This document shows positions 47,049 through 56,827 of a stretch of 64,000 bases of DNA, piece by piece. The first letter of the stretch is position 1, and each line of letters begins with the position of its first letter. The stretch covers positions 2,046,001 through 2,110,000 of the forward strand of contig NZ_VFMN01000001.1 of NCBI RefSeq assembly GCF_006715055.1, in the 5' to 3' direction. The stretch is from Lapillicoccus jejuensis (GTDB lineage Bacteria; Actinomycetota; Actinomycetes; Actinomycetales; Dermatophilaceae). The notes under the pieces are model-generated. The model saw only the letters and a program-made list of their open reading frames with translations, was not told the origin of the DNA and ran no database searches. Both the position numbers and the translations under genes were made by a program.

Positions 47049-47378
47049 CGGCGCCCACCGACAACCCTCGGCGGCCGCGTCACCGCGGCCGCCGGGGGGA
47101 CCCCCGGGCGGGCGCTCTCTGCTCGACGTCCGCCCGGGAGCCATGGCGCCTGTACCCAGGTGCCGGGCTCGGACCACGGCGGTGGCGCCACGGATCCGGT
47201 GGAGCGGTGGAGAAACGGTCCCTGGCAGGTGGGTGCCACGGCGTCACGGCGGGGCCGAACCGTGACGGACCCTGTCTGTCAGGCGGGCGGCGATGTGCAG
47301 TAGGTTCGGCATCCCCGGGTCTTCCGCTCCAGCAAAAGGGCCGCCCATCTGTCCCGGAGACGTACGAAGAGATGAGCG
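47049..47378. other. 330-bp non-coding region with tandem hairpins and a promoter
   Basis: Two GC-rich hairpins follow the exporter gene: an 11-bp stem at 47069-47094 (GCGGCCGCG core) and a 9-bp stem CCCGGGCGG at 47103-47138. They probably form a double terminator. A TAGGTT at 47301-47306 may be the -10 for the ANTAR gene, giving a leader of about 70 nt. The central 150 bp contain no recognised motif. Confidence 0.5.
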
Positions 47379-47672
47379 TTGACGCCTGATGTGACCGGGC
47401 CGTCCACACCGGACGGCGACGACCGCGAGAGCCGGGAGAGCCGTGAGCTCGCCGCCCTCTCGCCGGACGACCTGCGTCGGGAGGTCCTGCACCTGCGCCG
47501 GGCGCTGTCGAGCAACCGCCGGATCGGGGCCGCGGTCGGCATCGTCATGCACCAGCTGCAGGTGGACTACGACGAGGCCTTCGCGCGGCTGCGCAAGGAG
47601 AGCCAGAACACCAACACCCCGCTGGCGCAGGTCGCCGACTCGGTGGTCTACCTGCGCCGGCTCTGGGACTGA
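47379..47672 (+). CDS. Small ANTAR-domain protein
   Basis: This 97-residue protein has a charged N-terminus and a C-terminal ANTAR domain (SNRRIGAAVGIVMHQLQVDYDEAFARL and onward), which binds paired hexaloop RNA hairpins to prevent transcription termination. It lacks a GAF, receiver or kinase sensor, so any signal must come from a partner or from dimerisation. The start is uncertain: TTG 47379 has an AGAGATGAG site upstream, while GTG 47391 has none. The RNA target is not evident in the window. Confidence 0.8.
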   Translation: MTPDVTGPSTPDGDDRESRESRELAALSPDDLRREVLHLRRALSSNRRIGAAVGIVMHQLQVDYDEAFARLRKESQNTNTPLAQVADSVVYLRRLWD

Positions 47673-47691
47673 GCCGGGCCGGGCGGCCGGC

Positions 47692-48539
47692 TCAGGCGGC
47701 CCGCAGCAGGGCCGTCGAGTCCACCTGACGGCGGAACCAGCCCGGCAGCGGGGCGGGATCGGGCCGGCCGTCGACGAGCAGCGCCGTCGCGTCGACGTCC
47801 GCCCACAGCAGCGAGGGGCCGACGACGGTCGCCGAGGCGAGGCGGGTCGCCGCGACCCCGGTGCGCGGGTCGTGCACGTGCGCCCCCCGGGCGGCCGTCC
47901 CCGACGTCGCGACCGCGCCGGTGCGCAGCCGCACCGTGGCCAGCAGGCGGGCGCGGTCGGCCGGGTCCTCGACCCCGACCACCCAGTCGGGGGTGTCGGT
48001 CCGCGCGCACGCGACGGCCACGTCGCCGCCGGCGACGGCGAGGAGGTCGTACCCGCCGTGCCGGCGCCCGAGGCGCTCGAGCTCCTCCCGCAGACCCCGT
48101 ACGGCGTCCTGCACCGCCCAGCCCTTGACGAGCCCCGTCGGGTCCCACCAGCGCCGGCCCGTCACCGGGTCGGGACGCACGGCGTCGAAGGCGCCGTCGG
48201 TGCGCTCGCGCGCCTCGTCGCACAGCGACGCGACCAGGCGCACCCGCGGGCCGCAGCCGGCGAGCCGGGCCCGGCCGTCGCGCACGCGGCTGACGACGCT
48301 GTCGGGGCGGTAGGGGCTGAAGGTGGCGTCGTCGGCGCGCAGCCGCTCGTACGCCGCCGCGAGGGCCGCCGCGACCGCGTCGCCGTGCGCCCCCGGGCCG
48401 CGCACGTGCAGGCTGACCGGCAGGCCCATGACCTGCTCGACGACGGCGCGGCGGGGCATGGCGGGGTCGTCGTCGCGGGCCGGCTCGGTCCGCAGGCGCG
48501 GCAGGTCGGCCGGGCGGGGGAGCGCGGCCGCGTCGGCCG

Positions 48540-48543
<4 letters not shown>
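47692..48543 (-). CDS. apbE: FAD:protein FMN transferase
   Basis: This 283-residue ApbE-family enzyme attaches FMN from FAD to a threonine of target proteins. Motifs are DATFSPYRPDSVVSR (flavin site), DPTGLVKGWAVQDAV, LLAVAGGDV, TSGTAARGAHVHDPRTG and WADVDATALLV. It lacks a signal peptide. Its GTG start overlaps the stop of the FMN-binding protein gene by 4 nt, so target and modifying enzyme are made together. Confidence 0.92.
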
Positions 48544-49097
<554 letters not shown>

Positions 49098-49137
49098 GGC
49101 GGTCTCCTTCTCGAGTGGCGGGTGGGGGCGCCGGGGG

Positions 49138-50565
49138 TCACCAGGCGAAGTGCTCGACGTGCACGGCGTCCTCGGGGACGCCGGCGGCCAGCACGGCGGT
49201 GCGCGCGGCGGCCATCCAGGCCTCGGCCCCGCACAGGTAGACGTCGTGGTCGGCGACGTCGGGCACGATGTCGCGCAGCGCGGCGGCGTCGTCCAGGCCG
49301 GCGGCGCTCTGCGGGAGCCAGGAGTCGCGGCTGCGGACCCGCGGCCCGAGCACGTAGACGACGCGGGCGCCGCGCTGGGCGGCGAGGTCCTCGATCTCCC
49401 GGCGCAGCACGAGGTCGTGCTCCCCCCGGGCCCGGTAGACCAGGGTGACGTCGCCCGGCTGCTGCGGGAGCGACTCGAGCAGGCCGCGCAGCGGGGTGAC
49501 GCCGATCCCGGCCGCCAGGAGCAGGACCTTGCGGCGGGTGCGGACCCCCTCGTGGAGCCGGCCGTAGGGCCCCTCCACGGCGACCCGGGTCCCCGGCCGG
49601 AGCCCGAGGAGGTCGCCGCTGGCGTCGCCGAGGGCCTTGACGGTGATCCGCAGCGAGTCGCCGGTCGGAGGCGCGGACAGCGAGTAGGGGTGGCCGCGGG
49701 TCCACCCCGGGCGGCCGAGGAAGCGCCAGGTGAGGAACTGCCCGGCGCTGGCCGGCAGGCGGTGCAGGTCGCGCCCGGTCATCCAGATCGAGACGACCCC
49801 GGGGGCCTCGGGCACCACCGCGGTCACCCGCAGGTCGTGGCGCAGGGTGCGGTAGGTCGGCACGCCGACCCGCCAGACGAGCACGGCGGCCGCGGCGGCG
49901 CCCCACAGCGTCCACCAGTAGAGCGTCGCGAGGGGGCTGGAGAGGACCTCGGCGCCGGTCCACAGCTGGTGCGGCAGGGCGAGGCCGACCCCGAGGTAGG
50001 CGTAGAGGTGCAGCAGGTGCCACGACTCGTAGCGCAGTCGGCGCCGGGCCCGGCGGATGCTCGTGCCGGCGACGAGGAGCAGCAGGAGGGTGCCGACGAG
50101 GGCCAGCAGCATCCCGGGGTAGTCGACGAGCAGGTCCCAGGTCTGCGCGAGCACGGCGACCCGCGCCGTCATCGCGTACCCGACGGTGACGAGCACGACG
50201 TGGGCCAGCATGAGGTCGACCGACCAGAAGCCGACGAGCCGGTGCCGCCGGGCGAGCTCGTCCTGGCCGTAGCTGCGCTCGACGAACGGGATCCGCGCCA
50301 TGAGCAGCACCTGCACGAGCAGCAGGTCGGTGGCGACGAGGCCGGTGACCCGGCCCAGGGTGGTCACGGTCGTGCCCCCGCCGGTCAGCAGGTCCGCCAC
50401 CCCGCCGCCGTGCACCCACAGGGCGACGACGACGAGCATGCTCGCCCAGGTGAGCGCGCCGGCGGCGTCGCGCCACCAGCGGGGCACGCGGTGCGCGCCC
50501 GGCCGGACGAGCTCGTACGGCGCGGCCGCCCGGCTCCGGTCGGTGGGGTCGGCGGTCATGGTCAC
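49138..50565 (-). CDS. Ferric reductase-like membrane flavohaem oxidoreductase
   Basis: This 475-residue protein has six or more helices in the first 230 residues with the ferric-reductase-like fold. Paired histidines for b haems are in RHRLVGFWSVDLMLAHVV and SWHLLHLYAYLGVGLALPHQ. A cytoplasmic ferredoxin-NADP reductase-like module follows: FAD motif RGHPYSLSA, VEGPYGRLHEG and NAD(P) motif LLLAAGIGVTPLRGLL, ending YLCGAEAWM. It should move electrons from NAD(P)H across the membrane to the flavinylated protein encoded next to it. Confidence 0.92.
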   Translation of the reverse strand: MTMTADPTDRSRAAAPYELVRPGAHRVPRWWRDAAGALTWASMLVVVALWVHGGGVADLLTGGGTTVTTLGRVTGLVATDLLLVQVLLMARIPFVERSYGQDELARRHRLVGFWSVDLMLAHVVLVTVGYAMTARVAVLAQTWDLLVDYPGMLLALVGTLLLLLVAGTSIRRARRRLRYESWHLLHLYAYLGVGLALPHQLWTGAEVLSSPLATLYWWTLWGAAAAAVLVWRVGVPTYRTLRHDLRVTAVVPEAPGVVSIWMTGRDLHRLPASAGQFLTWRFLGRPGWTRGHPYSLSAPPTGDSLRITVKALGDASGDLLGLRPGTRVAVEGPYGRLHEGVRTRRKVLLLAAGIGVTPLRGLLESLPQQPGDVTLVYRARGEHDLVLRREIEDLAAQRGARVVYVLGPRVRSRDSWLPQSAAGLDDAAALRDIVPDVADHDVYLCGAEAWMAAARTAVLAAGVPEDAVHVEHFAW

Positions 50566-50779
50566 GCTCGGTCTCCTGGTCTCGGGGCCGCCGACGCGAC
50601 CACTGGCGACGACGATCCGGAGCGGGGCTGTGCGGATGCTGTGCGGACCACGTGACCCAGGTGCGAGAGCGTTTCACCCGCGGGGAACGGGCCGTCAGGT
50701 GGGATCCGCCCCGCACCGGGAACCTGCGCAACAGGCCCCACGTTGCTCCTGACCCACGTTCGGGGTGAGACTGGAGGGT

Positions 50780-51001
50780 ATGGACTCCCGATCGACCGCC
50801 GCCCGCTCGAAGCAGTCCACGAGTCCGTTCCGTCGGGAGGCCGCCCCGCCCACCCCGGACTACCAGGTGGACGACCGGGTGCAGCACGACCGCCACGGCC
50901 TCGGGCGGGTCGTGCGCGTGCACGGCGACCGCATGCACGTGCGCTTCGGCGAGACGACGGTGGACGTCGACTGCCGCAGCCCGCGGGTCCACCCGCTCTA
51001 G
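50780..51001 (+). CDS. Small conserved-looking protein, unknown
   Basis: This 73-residue ORF has a good TGGAGG ribosome site 4-9 nt before the ATG. The C-terminal half forms a compact beta pattern (YQVDDRVQHDRHGLGRVVRVHGDRMHVRFGETTVDVD), resembling Tudor/KOW-like modules of small CarD- or DUF3553-type proteins. The N-terminal part is basic and probably disordered. It is divergent from the ferric reductase gene. No function is assigned. Confidence 0.7.
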   Translation: MDSRSTAARSKQSTSPFRREAAPPTPDYQVDDRVQHDRHGLGRVVRVHGDRMHVRFGETTVDVDCRSPRVHPL

Positions 51002-51025
51002 CCGACCACCGCGGCAGCGCCACTC

Positions 51026-51057
51026 GCGTACGGCGCCCTCCCCAGGGCGCCGTACGC
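51026..51057. terminator. Bidirectional hairpin terminator
   Basis: GCGTACGGCGCCCT and its exact complement flank a CCCC loop, giving a 14-bp stem 25 bp after the small gene. It is another hairpin built on the CGTACGGCG motif. A second stem, GCTGCCCCGC with its complement, spans about 51101-51147. Confidence 0.8.
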
Positions 51058-51187
51058 CCGGCCGTTGCCGCCACTCGGGGGACGACCGCGGCCGGTGGGC
51101 CGCTGCCCCGCCAGGAACCTCCCCTCCCAGCGGGGCAGCGTGTCGGGACGGGACGGCGCCTGCCTGCAGCCGGTCCCGCCCCGAGGT

Positions 51188-52669
51188 TCAGCAGCCCGTG
51201 GCAGCGGGCGCCGAACCGCTCGGGGTGCTCCTGGGGGCCAGCGAGGTGTCGTTCCACCGGTCGCCCTGCCCGCTCCAGTAGCCCGCGAGGGCCTGTCCGA
51301 TCGCGATCCGCCCGAAGCTGTTGCCGCGGAAGGTCGCGCCCGCCATCGCCCCGGCCTGCAGGTCGACGGCGCTGTTCGTCGCGATGTTGCACGTCACGAC
51401 GGTGTAGTAGGAGCTCGTGTCCTTCGACGGCGCGGCCAGGCGGACGTCCTCCATGCGGAAGCTGAAGGCGGCGGAGGACGCGCGGTTGGCGACGTTGAGG
51501 GTCCAGGTGTTGCCCCACCCGGACTGCTGCTCGTTGAAGCCGATGGTGACGTTGTCCGCGACGTTGCTCGTGAAGAGGTTGAAGGACGAGTCCTGGTCGG
51601 TGGTGAAGGCCCGGCCGTTGCGGTCGAGGTCGTGCACCTTGTTGCCGGCGACGACGTTGTAGTCGGAGCCGTTGCCCAGGCGGATGCCCTCCTGCATGTA
51701 GTGGCTGGCCGTCGAGGTCGCGACGTGCGAGACGTCGTTGTCGGCGATGAGGTTGCCGTGCGAGTAGTTGGCCAGCCACAGCGCCGGGCCGGTGCCGCAG
51801 GCGATGTCCGTGATCGTGTTGCCGGCGATGACGCCCCACTCGGAGAAGCGCCCGAAGACGCCCTTGCCGGTGAGGGTGTTGCCGAGCAGCTGGATGTCCT
51901 GGGTCGGCGCCAGGGGCTTGCCGGTGACGCCGGCGAAGTAGGAGCGCAGCGTCCGCGACGCGGCCGGGTTGGCCGGGTACGACGCCCCGGGCACCCCGCG
52001 GCGGGCGGCCCAGTTGTGCGTGTTGATCATGGCCTTCTGCCAGTTCTGCACCTCGTCCGCGCCGAGCGAGGAGATCTTCACGCCCCCGCGGATGGTCAGG
52101 CCGGTGAGGACCCAGTGGCTCGCGCCCTGCATGAAGGACAGCGTCTTGTCCTCGTCCGGGCCGGTGGCGCCGCAGGAGGGGTAGCGCTGGTTCGGGGTCG
52201 CGATGACCGGAGTCGCCCCGGCGGCCGCCGCGACGACGACCGGGTGGTCGGCGGTGCCCGAGCCCTTGAGGGTGACCGGGCCGGCGTACGTGCCCGTGGC
52301 CAGCTCGATGCGGTCACCGGGGCGGGGGGCGGCCAGGGCGGCGGTCAGCTGCGCGGTCGTGGCGACCCGGACGATGCGGACGGGCAGCGCGGTGAGGCCG
52401 GCGGCGGGCGGGGCCGCGGTGACCGGGACCCAGCCCGGGTCGGCCGCGGAGGGGTACGTCGTCCCGCCGACCGAGCCGAGGGTGCCGCCGTCGACGGTCG
52501 GGCCGGAGCCGGTGCCGGAGACGGGCGACTGACCGGAGACCGGGCGCGGGCCGATGGCCCCCGCGGTCGTGCCGGTGAGGGCGGTGAGGGCGAGCGCGGC
52601 GGCGCCGGCCGCGGCCAGGCGACGGGCGGGACGCCCGAGGGGGAGGGTCTGTGGGGTCACTGGGATCAC
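51188..52669 (-). CDS. Secreted right-handed beta-helix (pectate-lyase-fold) protein
   Basis: This 493-residue protein has a signal peptide (RRLAAAGAAALALTALTG, cleavage near AGA-IGP). It has the parallel beta-helix fold of polysaccharide lyases, marked by repeated NxxxxN turns such as LLGNTLTGKG, VIAGNTITDIA, NLIADNDVSHVA, NVVAGNKVHDLD and NLFTSNVADNV. RPGDRIELATGTYAGPVTLKGSG opens the helix. Catalytic residues cannot be assigned, so it could be a lyase, a hydrolase or a structural binder. It has a long leader from a promoter at 52904-52933. Confidence 0.88.
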   Translation of the reverse strand: MIPVTPQTLPLGRPARRLAAAGAAALALTALTGTTAGAIGPRPVSGQSPVSGTGSGPTVDGGTLGSVGGTTYPSAADPGWVPVTAAPPAAGLTALPVRIVRVATTAQLTAALAAPRPGDRIELATGTYAGPVTLKGSGTADHPVVVAAAAGATPVIATPNQRYPSCGATGPDEDKTLSFMQGASHWVLTGLTIRGGVKISSLGADEVQNWQKAMINTHNWAARRGVPGASYPANPAASRTLRSYFAGVTGKPLAPTQDIQLLGNTLTGKGVFGRFSEWGVIAGNTITDIACGTGPALWLANYSHGNLIADNDVSHVATSTASHYMQEGIRLGNGSDYNVVAGNKVHDLDRNGRAFTTDQDSSFNLFTSNVADNVTIGFNEQQSGWGNTWTLNVANRASSAAFSFRMEDVRLAAPSKDTSSYYTVVTCNIATNSAVDLQAGAMAGATFRGNSFGRIAIGQALAGYWSGQGDRWNDTSLAPRSTPSGSAPAATGC

Positions 52670-52994
52670 TGCGGGAGGTCCTTCGCAGAGGCGTCCGGGC
52701 CCGTGGGGTGGGGCGGGACGGTGTGGGGAGGTGGGGAGGTGGGGAGGTGGGGAGGTGCGGGTCGTGCGGGTCGTGCGGGTCGTGCGGTCCGAGTACGGCA
52801 GGACGGTGCGGTCCGGTCCCGTCCGGCGGGCAGCGCGGGACGACGACGGATCGGGCGGTGGGGCCGCCCTCGGTCCGGGGTGGGGAGCCGGTCCGACCCC
52901 TGAAGATTACGGGCATAACGGACAGCCTGGCAATGCCCTGGACGTCAGCCGAACGGGTGAACCTTCGGCGGGTGGGGTCGCCGCCGCCGGTGGG
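52670..52994 (-). promoter_or_regulatory. Promoter and repeat-rich leader of the beta-helix gene
   Basis: On the minus strand TTGCCA (52928-52933) and TAATCT (52904-52909) with an 18-nt spacer form a near-consensus sigma70-type promoter, the best in the window. The transcript would have a leader of about 225 nt. Within it lie four perfect GTGGGGAG repeats (52723-52754) and three to four GTGCGGGTC repeats (52755-52790, plus-strand sense). Confidence 0.65.
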
Positions 52995-54236
52995 TCAGGC
53001 CCGCGTCTGCTCCTGGGCCCACAGGCCGACCAGGCCGCGGAAGTGGGCCATGAAGCGCTCCTGCTCGTGCGCGGGGTACGTCGCCTCGACCGTGCGGCGC
53101 AGCATCGCGTCGAACGCGGGGCCGGTGACGTAGTCGTGCACCCGCTCGGGCAGGTGGGGCAGCATCTCGTCGCACCACTGCCGGTAGCGGTCGGTCTCGA
53201 AGTGCTCGTCGGCGAGGGCCGAGTAGGCGGTGAGCTTGGCGTCGTACGAGAGCGACTCGTCGTCGGCGATCTCGTAGTAGGCGCGCGTGCGCAGGTCGAC
53301 CGACTGGGTGCGGCCGGTGACGAGGCAGTAGGTCGACCAGCGCACGAGCGCGGTGATCGCCCACGGGAAGTAGTAGTGCAGCGAGGTGACGGCGACGTCG
53401 GGGCAGGCGTTGGCGTAGTCGATCGGGTAGATCTCGTCGCCGGCGACGAGCATCTCGGCGGAGTTGAACTCCCAGCCGAAGAAGGCGTTGATGATGCGGC
53501 TGATCCGCGCGCACTCGGCCCCCGCCTTCGGGGAGAGGAAGTCGTGCGAGACGGCGTACCGGTTGTGCATCGGCTCGTCGGGGCGGAAGTCCATGACCAT
53601 CGTCTCGGGGCCGATGGACAGGGCGCGGGCGAAGACGTCGTACTCGACCGTCGCCTGGAGGTGCATGAGCATCTCGTCCGAGGCGTCGTACGCACGGTGC
53701 AGCGCGGCGCGGTCGTCGACCCGCGAGACGCCGCGCCAGCCGCCGCCGTCGAACGGCTTCATGTAGAGCGGGTATCCGAGCTCGTCGGCGATGGCGTCGA
53801 GGTCGAAGGGGCGGTTGTACTTGGCCGACGTGTAGGCCCAGCGGACGTTGTCGACGGGGTTCTTGTAGGGCACGAGGACGGTGCGCGGGATCTTCAGCCC
53901 GAGCCGCAGCATCGCGCAGTAGGCGCTGTGCTTCTCCATCGACTGGAAGGTGAACGGGCTGTTGAGCAGGTAGGTCCCGTCCATCAGCGCGGCCTTCTTC
54001 AGCCACTCGCGCGGGTGGTAGTACCAGTACGCGAGCCGGTCGATGACCAGGCCCGGGCGGACCGGGTCGGTCAGCTCGAAGGGCTCGATGGTCAGCCGCT
54101 CCGCCTCGACCTCGTGCACCCGACCGCTCGCGTCGGTCAGGCGCCCCACGCGGCGCAGGATCTCCTCGAACGCGGTGGGCCAGTCCTCCTCGGCGCCGAG
54201 CAGGAGTCCGACGAGGTGGCGGGAGCGGTCGGCCAT
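52995..54236 (-). CDS. ATP-grasp family protein, substrate unknown
   Basis: This 413-residue protein resembles ATP-grasp carboxylate-amine ligases. The nucleotide site is seen in ELGYPLYMKPFDGGGWRGVSRV, and the metal/ATP residues probably lie in EFNSAEMLVAGDEIYPIDYANACPD. The N-terminal domain (MADRSRHLVGLLLGAEEDWPTAFEEILRR) is typical of actinobacterial homologues found beside sugar and peptide genes. The substrate is not known. The next upstream gene, a fucosidase, begins 48 bp away on the same strand, so they may be cotranscribed. Confidence 0.8.
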   Translation of the reverse strand: MADRSRHLVGLLLGAEEDWPTAFEEILRRVGRLTDASGRVHEVEAERLTIEPFELTDPVRPGLVIDRLAYWYYHPREWLKKAALMDGTYLLNSPFTFQSMEKHSAYCAMLRLGLKIPRTVLVPYKNPVDNVRWAYTSAKYNRPFDLDAIADELGYPLYMKPFDGGGWRGVSRVDDRAALHRAYDASDEMLMHLQATVEYDVFARALSIGPETMVMDFRPDEPMHNRYAVSHDFLSPKAGAECARISRIINAFFGWEFNSAEMLVAGDEIYPIDYANACPDVAVTSLHYYFPWAITALVRWSTYCLVTGRTQSVDLRTRAYYEIADDESLSYDAKLTAYSALADEHFETDRYRQWCDEMLPHLPERVHDYVTGPAFDAMLRRTVEATYPAHEQERFMAHFRGLVGLWAQEQTRA

Positions 54237-54284
54237 GGCGCCGAACCTAGTGCGCGGACCGGTCCTTCGCGAGGGGGGCGCGCG

Positions 54285-55673
54285 TCAGCGCACGGGCAGC
54301 GCGACGACCTGGGGGCCGGGGACGGCGGGGGCGGGGACGGTGACCCGGACGCCGTCGCCGTCGGCGACCGCCGGCACCGGCGTGCCGTCGGTGGTGCCGT
54401 CGAGCAGGCGGGCACCGGCGGGGTCGACCCGGTCGGGGTCGGCGGTGAGGCGCACGTCGCCGGGCCCCGCGTCGACGACGCCGTACGCCGTCCGGTGGTC
54501 GGCGCTCGCGGTCCAGCGCAGCCAGGGGCCCCCGGGGTCGTCGCCGTCGTGGGTCGGGCGGGCGACCGCCGCGGCGAGCGGACGGGTGCCGTGGACGGCG
54601 TCGCCGTGCCGCTCCATCCAGTCGCCGAGCTGCTCGAGGCAGGCGCGCTGCAGCGGGGGGATGCGGCCGGCGGCGTCGGGGCCAACGTCGAGCAGGAGGT
54701 TGCCGCCGCGGGAGACGACGTCGAGCAGGTGCCGGACGGCGGCCGGGCCGTCGAGGTGGTGCTCGGGGCCCTCGACCTGGTTGTAGCCGAAGGAGAAGCC
54801 GATGCCGCGGCAGTTCTCCCAGGCGTCGTCGGCCTCGGCCGAGCGGCCCTGCTGGTACTCGCTGGTGCGGAAGTCCCAGTGGGTCAGGCCGAAGCGGTCG
54901 TTGACGACGCCCTCGGGGTTGGCCGCGTAGAAGGCGTCGAGGACGTGGGTGAAGGACAGCGGGCCCTCGGGCTTGCCGGCGTCGGGCCAGTCGATGTCGC
55001 CCCACAGCAGGTCGGGTCGGTAGCGCTCGACCAGGTCGAGCAGATGGGCGTTCGCGTACGCCGTGTACTCCTCGTCCACCGGCTTCTGCGCGATGCCGTC
55101 GAGGCCGCGGGTGATCGGGCCGAGGTCGCGCACGTGCCAGTCGAGGCCGCCGGAGTAGTAGGTGCCGAACCGGAGCCCGTGGCGGCGGGCGGCGTCGGCG
55201 TAGGCGCCGACGAGGTCGCGTCGCGGGCCGCGGGCGACGGTGTCGCGGCCGTCGGTGCCGGGCGCGTCCCACAGCGTGATGCCGTCGTGGTGCTTCGTCG
55301 TCGGGACGACGTAGCGGGCGCCGGCCCGGGCGAAGAGGGCGGCCTGCTCGTCGGGGTCGAAGTCCTCGGCCCGCCAGAGGTCGAGGAAGTCGTCGTACGG
55401 GCGGCCGCCCCACACCTCGCGGTGGTGCTGCTGCGCCGGGCTGCCGTCGATGCGGATCGTGTTGGCGTACCACTCGGCGTAGGGGACGTGGGCGAACCAG
55501 TACTCGTCGTCGAGCGTGCCGAGCTCGCCGACCGGCTCGGCCCAGGCCGGCACCGAGTAGGCGCCCCAGTGCACGAAGATGCCGAGCTTGGCGTCGCGGA
55601 ACCACGACGGCACCTCGTGGACGAAGCGCTCGTACGCCGCCGGTCGCTGCGGCTGGTCCTCGAACATCGCCAT
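54285..55673 (-). CDS. Alpha-L-fucosidase (GH29)
   Basis: This 462-residue glycoside hydrolase has the GH29 barrel: KLGIFVHWGAYSVPAWAEPVGE near the N-terminus, RYVVPTTKHHDGITLW, and the nucleophile Asp in LLWGDIDWPD. NLLLDVGPDAAGRIPP and a C-terminal beta domain complete it. It has no signal peptide, so it acts in the cytoplasm on imported fucosides. GGAG precedes the ATG at the expected distance. The ATP-grasp gene follows on the same strand. Confidence 0.92.
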   Translation of the reverse strand: MAMFEDQPQRPAAYERFVHEVPSWFRDAKLGIFVHWGAYSVPAWAEPVGELGTLDDEYWFAHVPYAEWYANTIRIDGSPAQQHHREVWGGRPYDDFLDLWRAEDFDPDEQAALFARAGARYVVPTTKHHDGITLWDAPGTDGRDTVARGPRRDLVGAYADAARRHGLRFGTYYSGGLDWHVRDLGPITRGLDGIAQKPVDEEYTAYANAHLLDLVERYRPDLLWGDIDWPDAGKPEGPLSFTHVLDAFYAANPEGVVNDRFGLTHWDFRTSEYQQGRSAEADDAWENCRGIGFSFGYNQVEGPEHHLDGPAAVRHLLDVVSRGGNLLLDVGPDAAGRIPPLQRACLEQLGDWMERHGDAVHGTRPLAAAVARPTHDGDDPGGPWLRWTASADHRTAYGVVDAGPGDVRLTADPDRVDPAGARLLDGTTDGTPVPAVADGDGVRVTVPAPAVPGPQVVALPVR

Positions 55674-55731
55674 GGTGCGGTGGGTCTCCTTCGTCCAGGT
55701 GCTCGGGAAGTGGTATCGCGGGACGCGGGTG

Positions 55732-56601
55732 TCAGCGGCCGGGGACGACGGCGTCGCCGACGTGCAGGGTGCCGGTGGTCAGCGGGAGGAGGCGGGTGCC
55801 GAACCAGGTCCGGCCGTCCCAGCGGCGGTGCCGGGCCAGGGTGCGGATGGGCTCCTTGCCACCGGCGAGGGTGACCGGGTCGATGGTCGTCATGACGCAC
55901 CGGTCGCACAGCTCGGTCGTGCGGAAGTCGACGTCCCCGATGCGCACGGTCGGCCAGCCGTCCTCGGCGAAGGGCTCGTCGCCGTCGACGACGACGTTGG
56001 GCCGGAAGCGCAGGATGTCGAGCGGCTCGAGGGTCGGCGCGGCGCTCGTGTCGCTGAGGTCCTCGGGGTCGAGGTCGGCCGGGTCGGGGACGTCCGCGCC
56101 CTCGGCGACCCACGCGTTGAGCCGGTCCATCGAGGTCTCGCTGGCGAGCAGCAGCGGGCCGGTGTCCGCGAGCGACACGACGTCGCCGGGGTGCCCCCCG
56201 TGCGCGCCGGAGACGGGGCGGCTCGAGGGGTCCTCCTGCCACACCAGCCGCAGCCGGCGGCCGACCCGCTCGGTCAGCCAGTCGCCCACGTCGGCGTCGG
56301 CGGGTGCGGCGAAGGGCATCCGCGAGACGGACACGGGGACCGGCGGGAGCCCGAGCGGGGTGTCGACGAGGATGCTCGCGCCGTCGGCCCGGTCGGTCAC
56401 CCGGATCGTGTCCTCGTCAACGACCTCGGCGGTGAGGCGCAGCAGCCCGTGGCACTCGCGGGCGGTGACGACGGTGCCCGCCTCGTCGACGACGCACCAC
56501 CGCCGGTCGCCGGCCAGGCCCTGCGGCTCCACGTCGGCGGCGTCGACCTCGAGGCCGCCGAAGGACTTCACGGGGTACACCCGCAGCGCGGTCACCTGCA
56601 T
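55732..56601 (-). CDS. MOSC-domain protein
   Basis: This 289-residue protein has an N-terminal MOSC beta-barrel domain (VTALRVYPVKSFGGLEVDAADVEPQGLAGDRRW) and the C-terminal MOSC domain with the molybdenum-cofactor cysteine in TTELCDRCVMTTIDP. RFRPNVVVDGDEPFAEDGW lies before it. The group is like YcbX and mitochondrial mARC, which reduce N-hydroxylated compounds with molybdenum cofactor. A redox partner domain is absent. It starts from its own region, divergent from the dioxygenase gene. Confidence 0.9.
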   Translation of the reverse strand: MQVTALRVYPVKSFGGLEVDAADVEPQGLAGDRRWCVVDEAGTVVTARECHGLLRLTAEVVDEDTIRVTDRADGASILVDTPLGLPPVPVSVSRMPFAAPADADVGDWLTERVGRRLRLVWQEDPSSRPVSGAHGGHPGDVVSLADTGPLLLASETSMDRLNAWVAEGADVPDPADLDPEDLSDTSAAPTLEPLDILRFRPNVVVDGDEPFAEDGWPTVRIGDVDFRTTELCDRCVMTTIDPVTLAGGKEPIRTLARHRRWDGRTWFGTRLLPLTTGTLHVGDAVVPGR

Positions 56602-56827
56602 GCGGGCGATCCTGCCACGCGGGCGTGCCGGCCCTGCGGCGGTCCGCGTCCCGGACGCTCACAGACACCGCCCAGGAGCGTCGAAGGGTCGCGACGGGCG
56701 GCCCCCGGACGGTGGGAGCACCCACCCACCTCGCGGCCGACGCGCCGTACGACGACCGGAGACCGCCATGGCGCAGCCCACCCCCCGACCCACCACCCCG
56801 TCGCCCGCTCCCCGCTAAGAGGGACGG

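Noticed and set aside
47139-47300. Riboswitch before the ANTAR gene
   Set aside because: I looked for conserved cobalamin, glycine and TPP blocks and found none that fit.
46940-47389. ORF overlapping the end of the MMPL gene and running to the ANTAR start
   Set aside because: No recognisable domain or ribosome site; it spans two terminator hairpins.
54884-56242. Arg- and Pro-rich open frame across the fucosidase and MOSC genes
   Set aside because: It is a shadow of two convincing genes in other frames and shows only biased composition.
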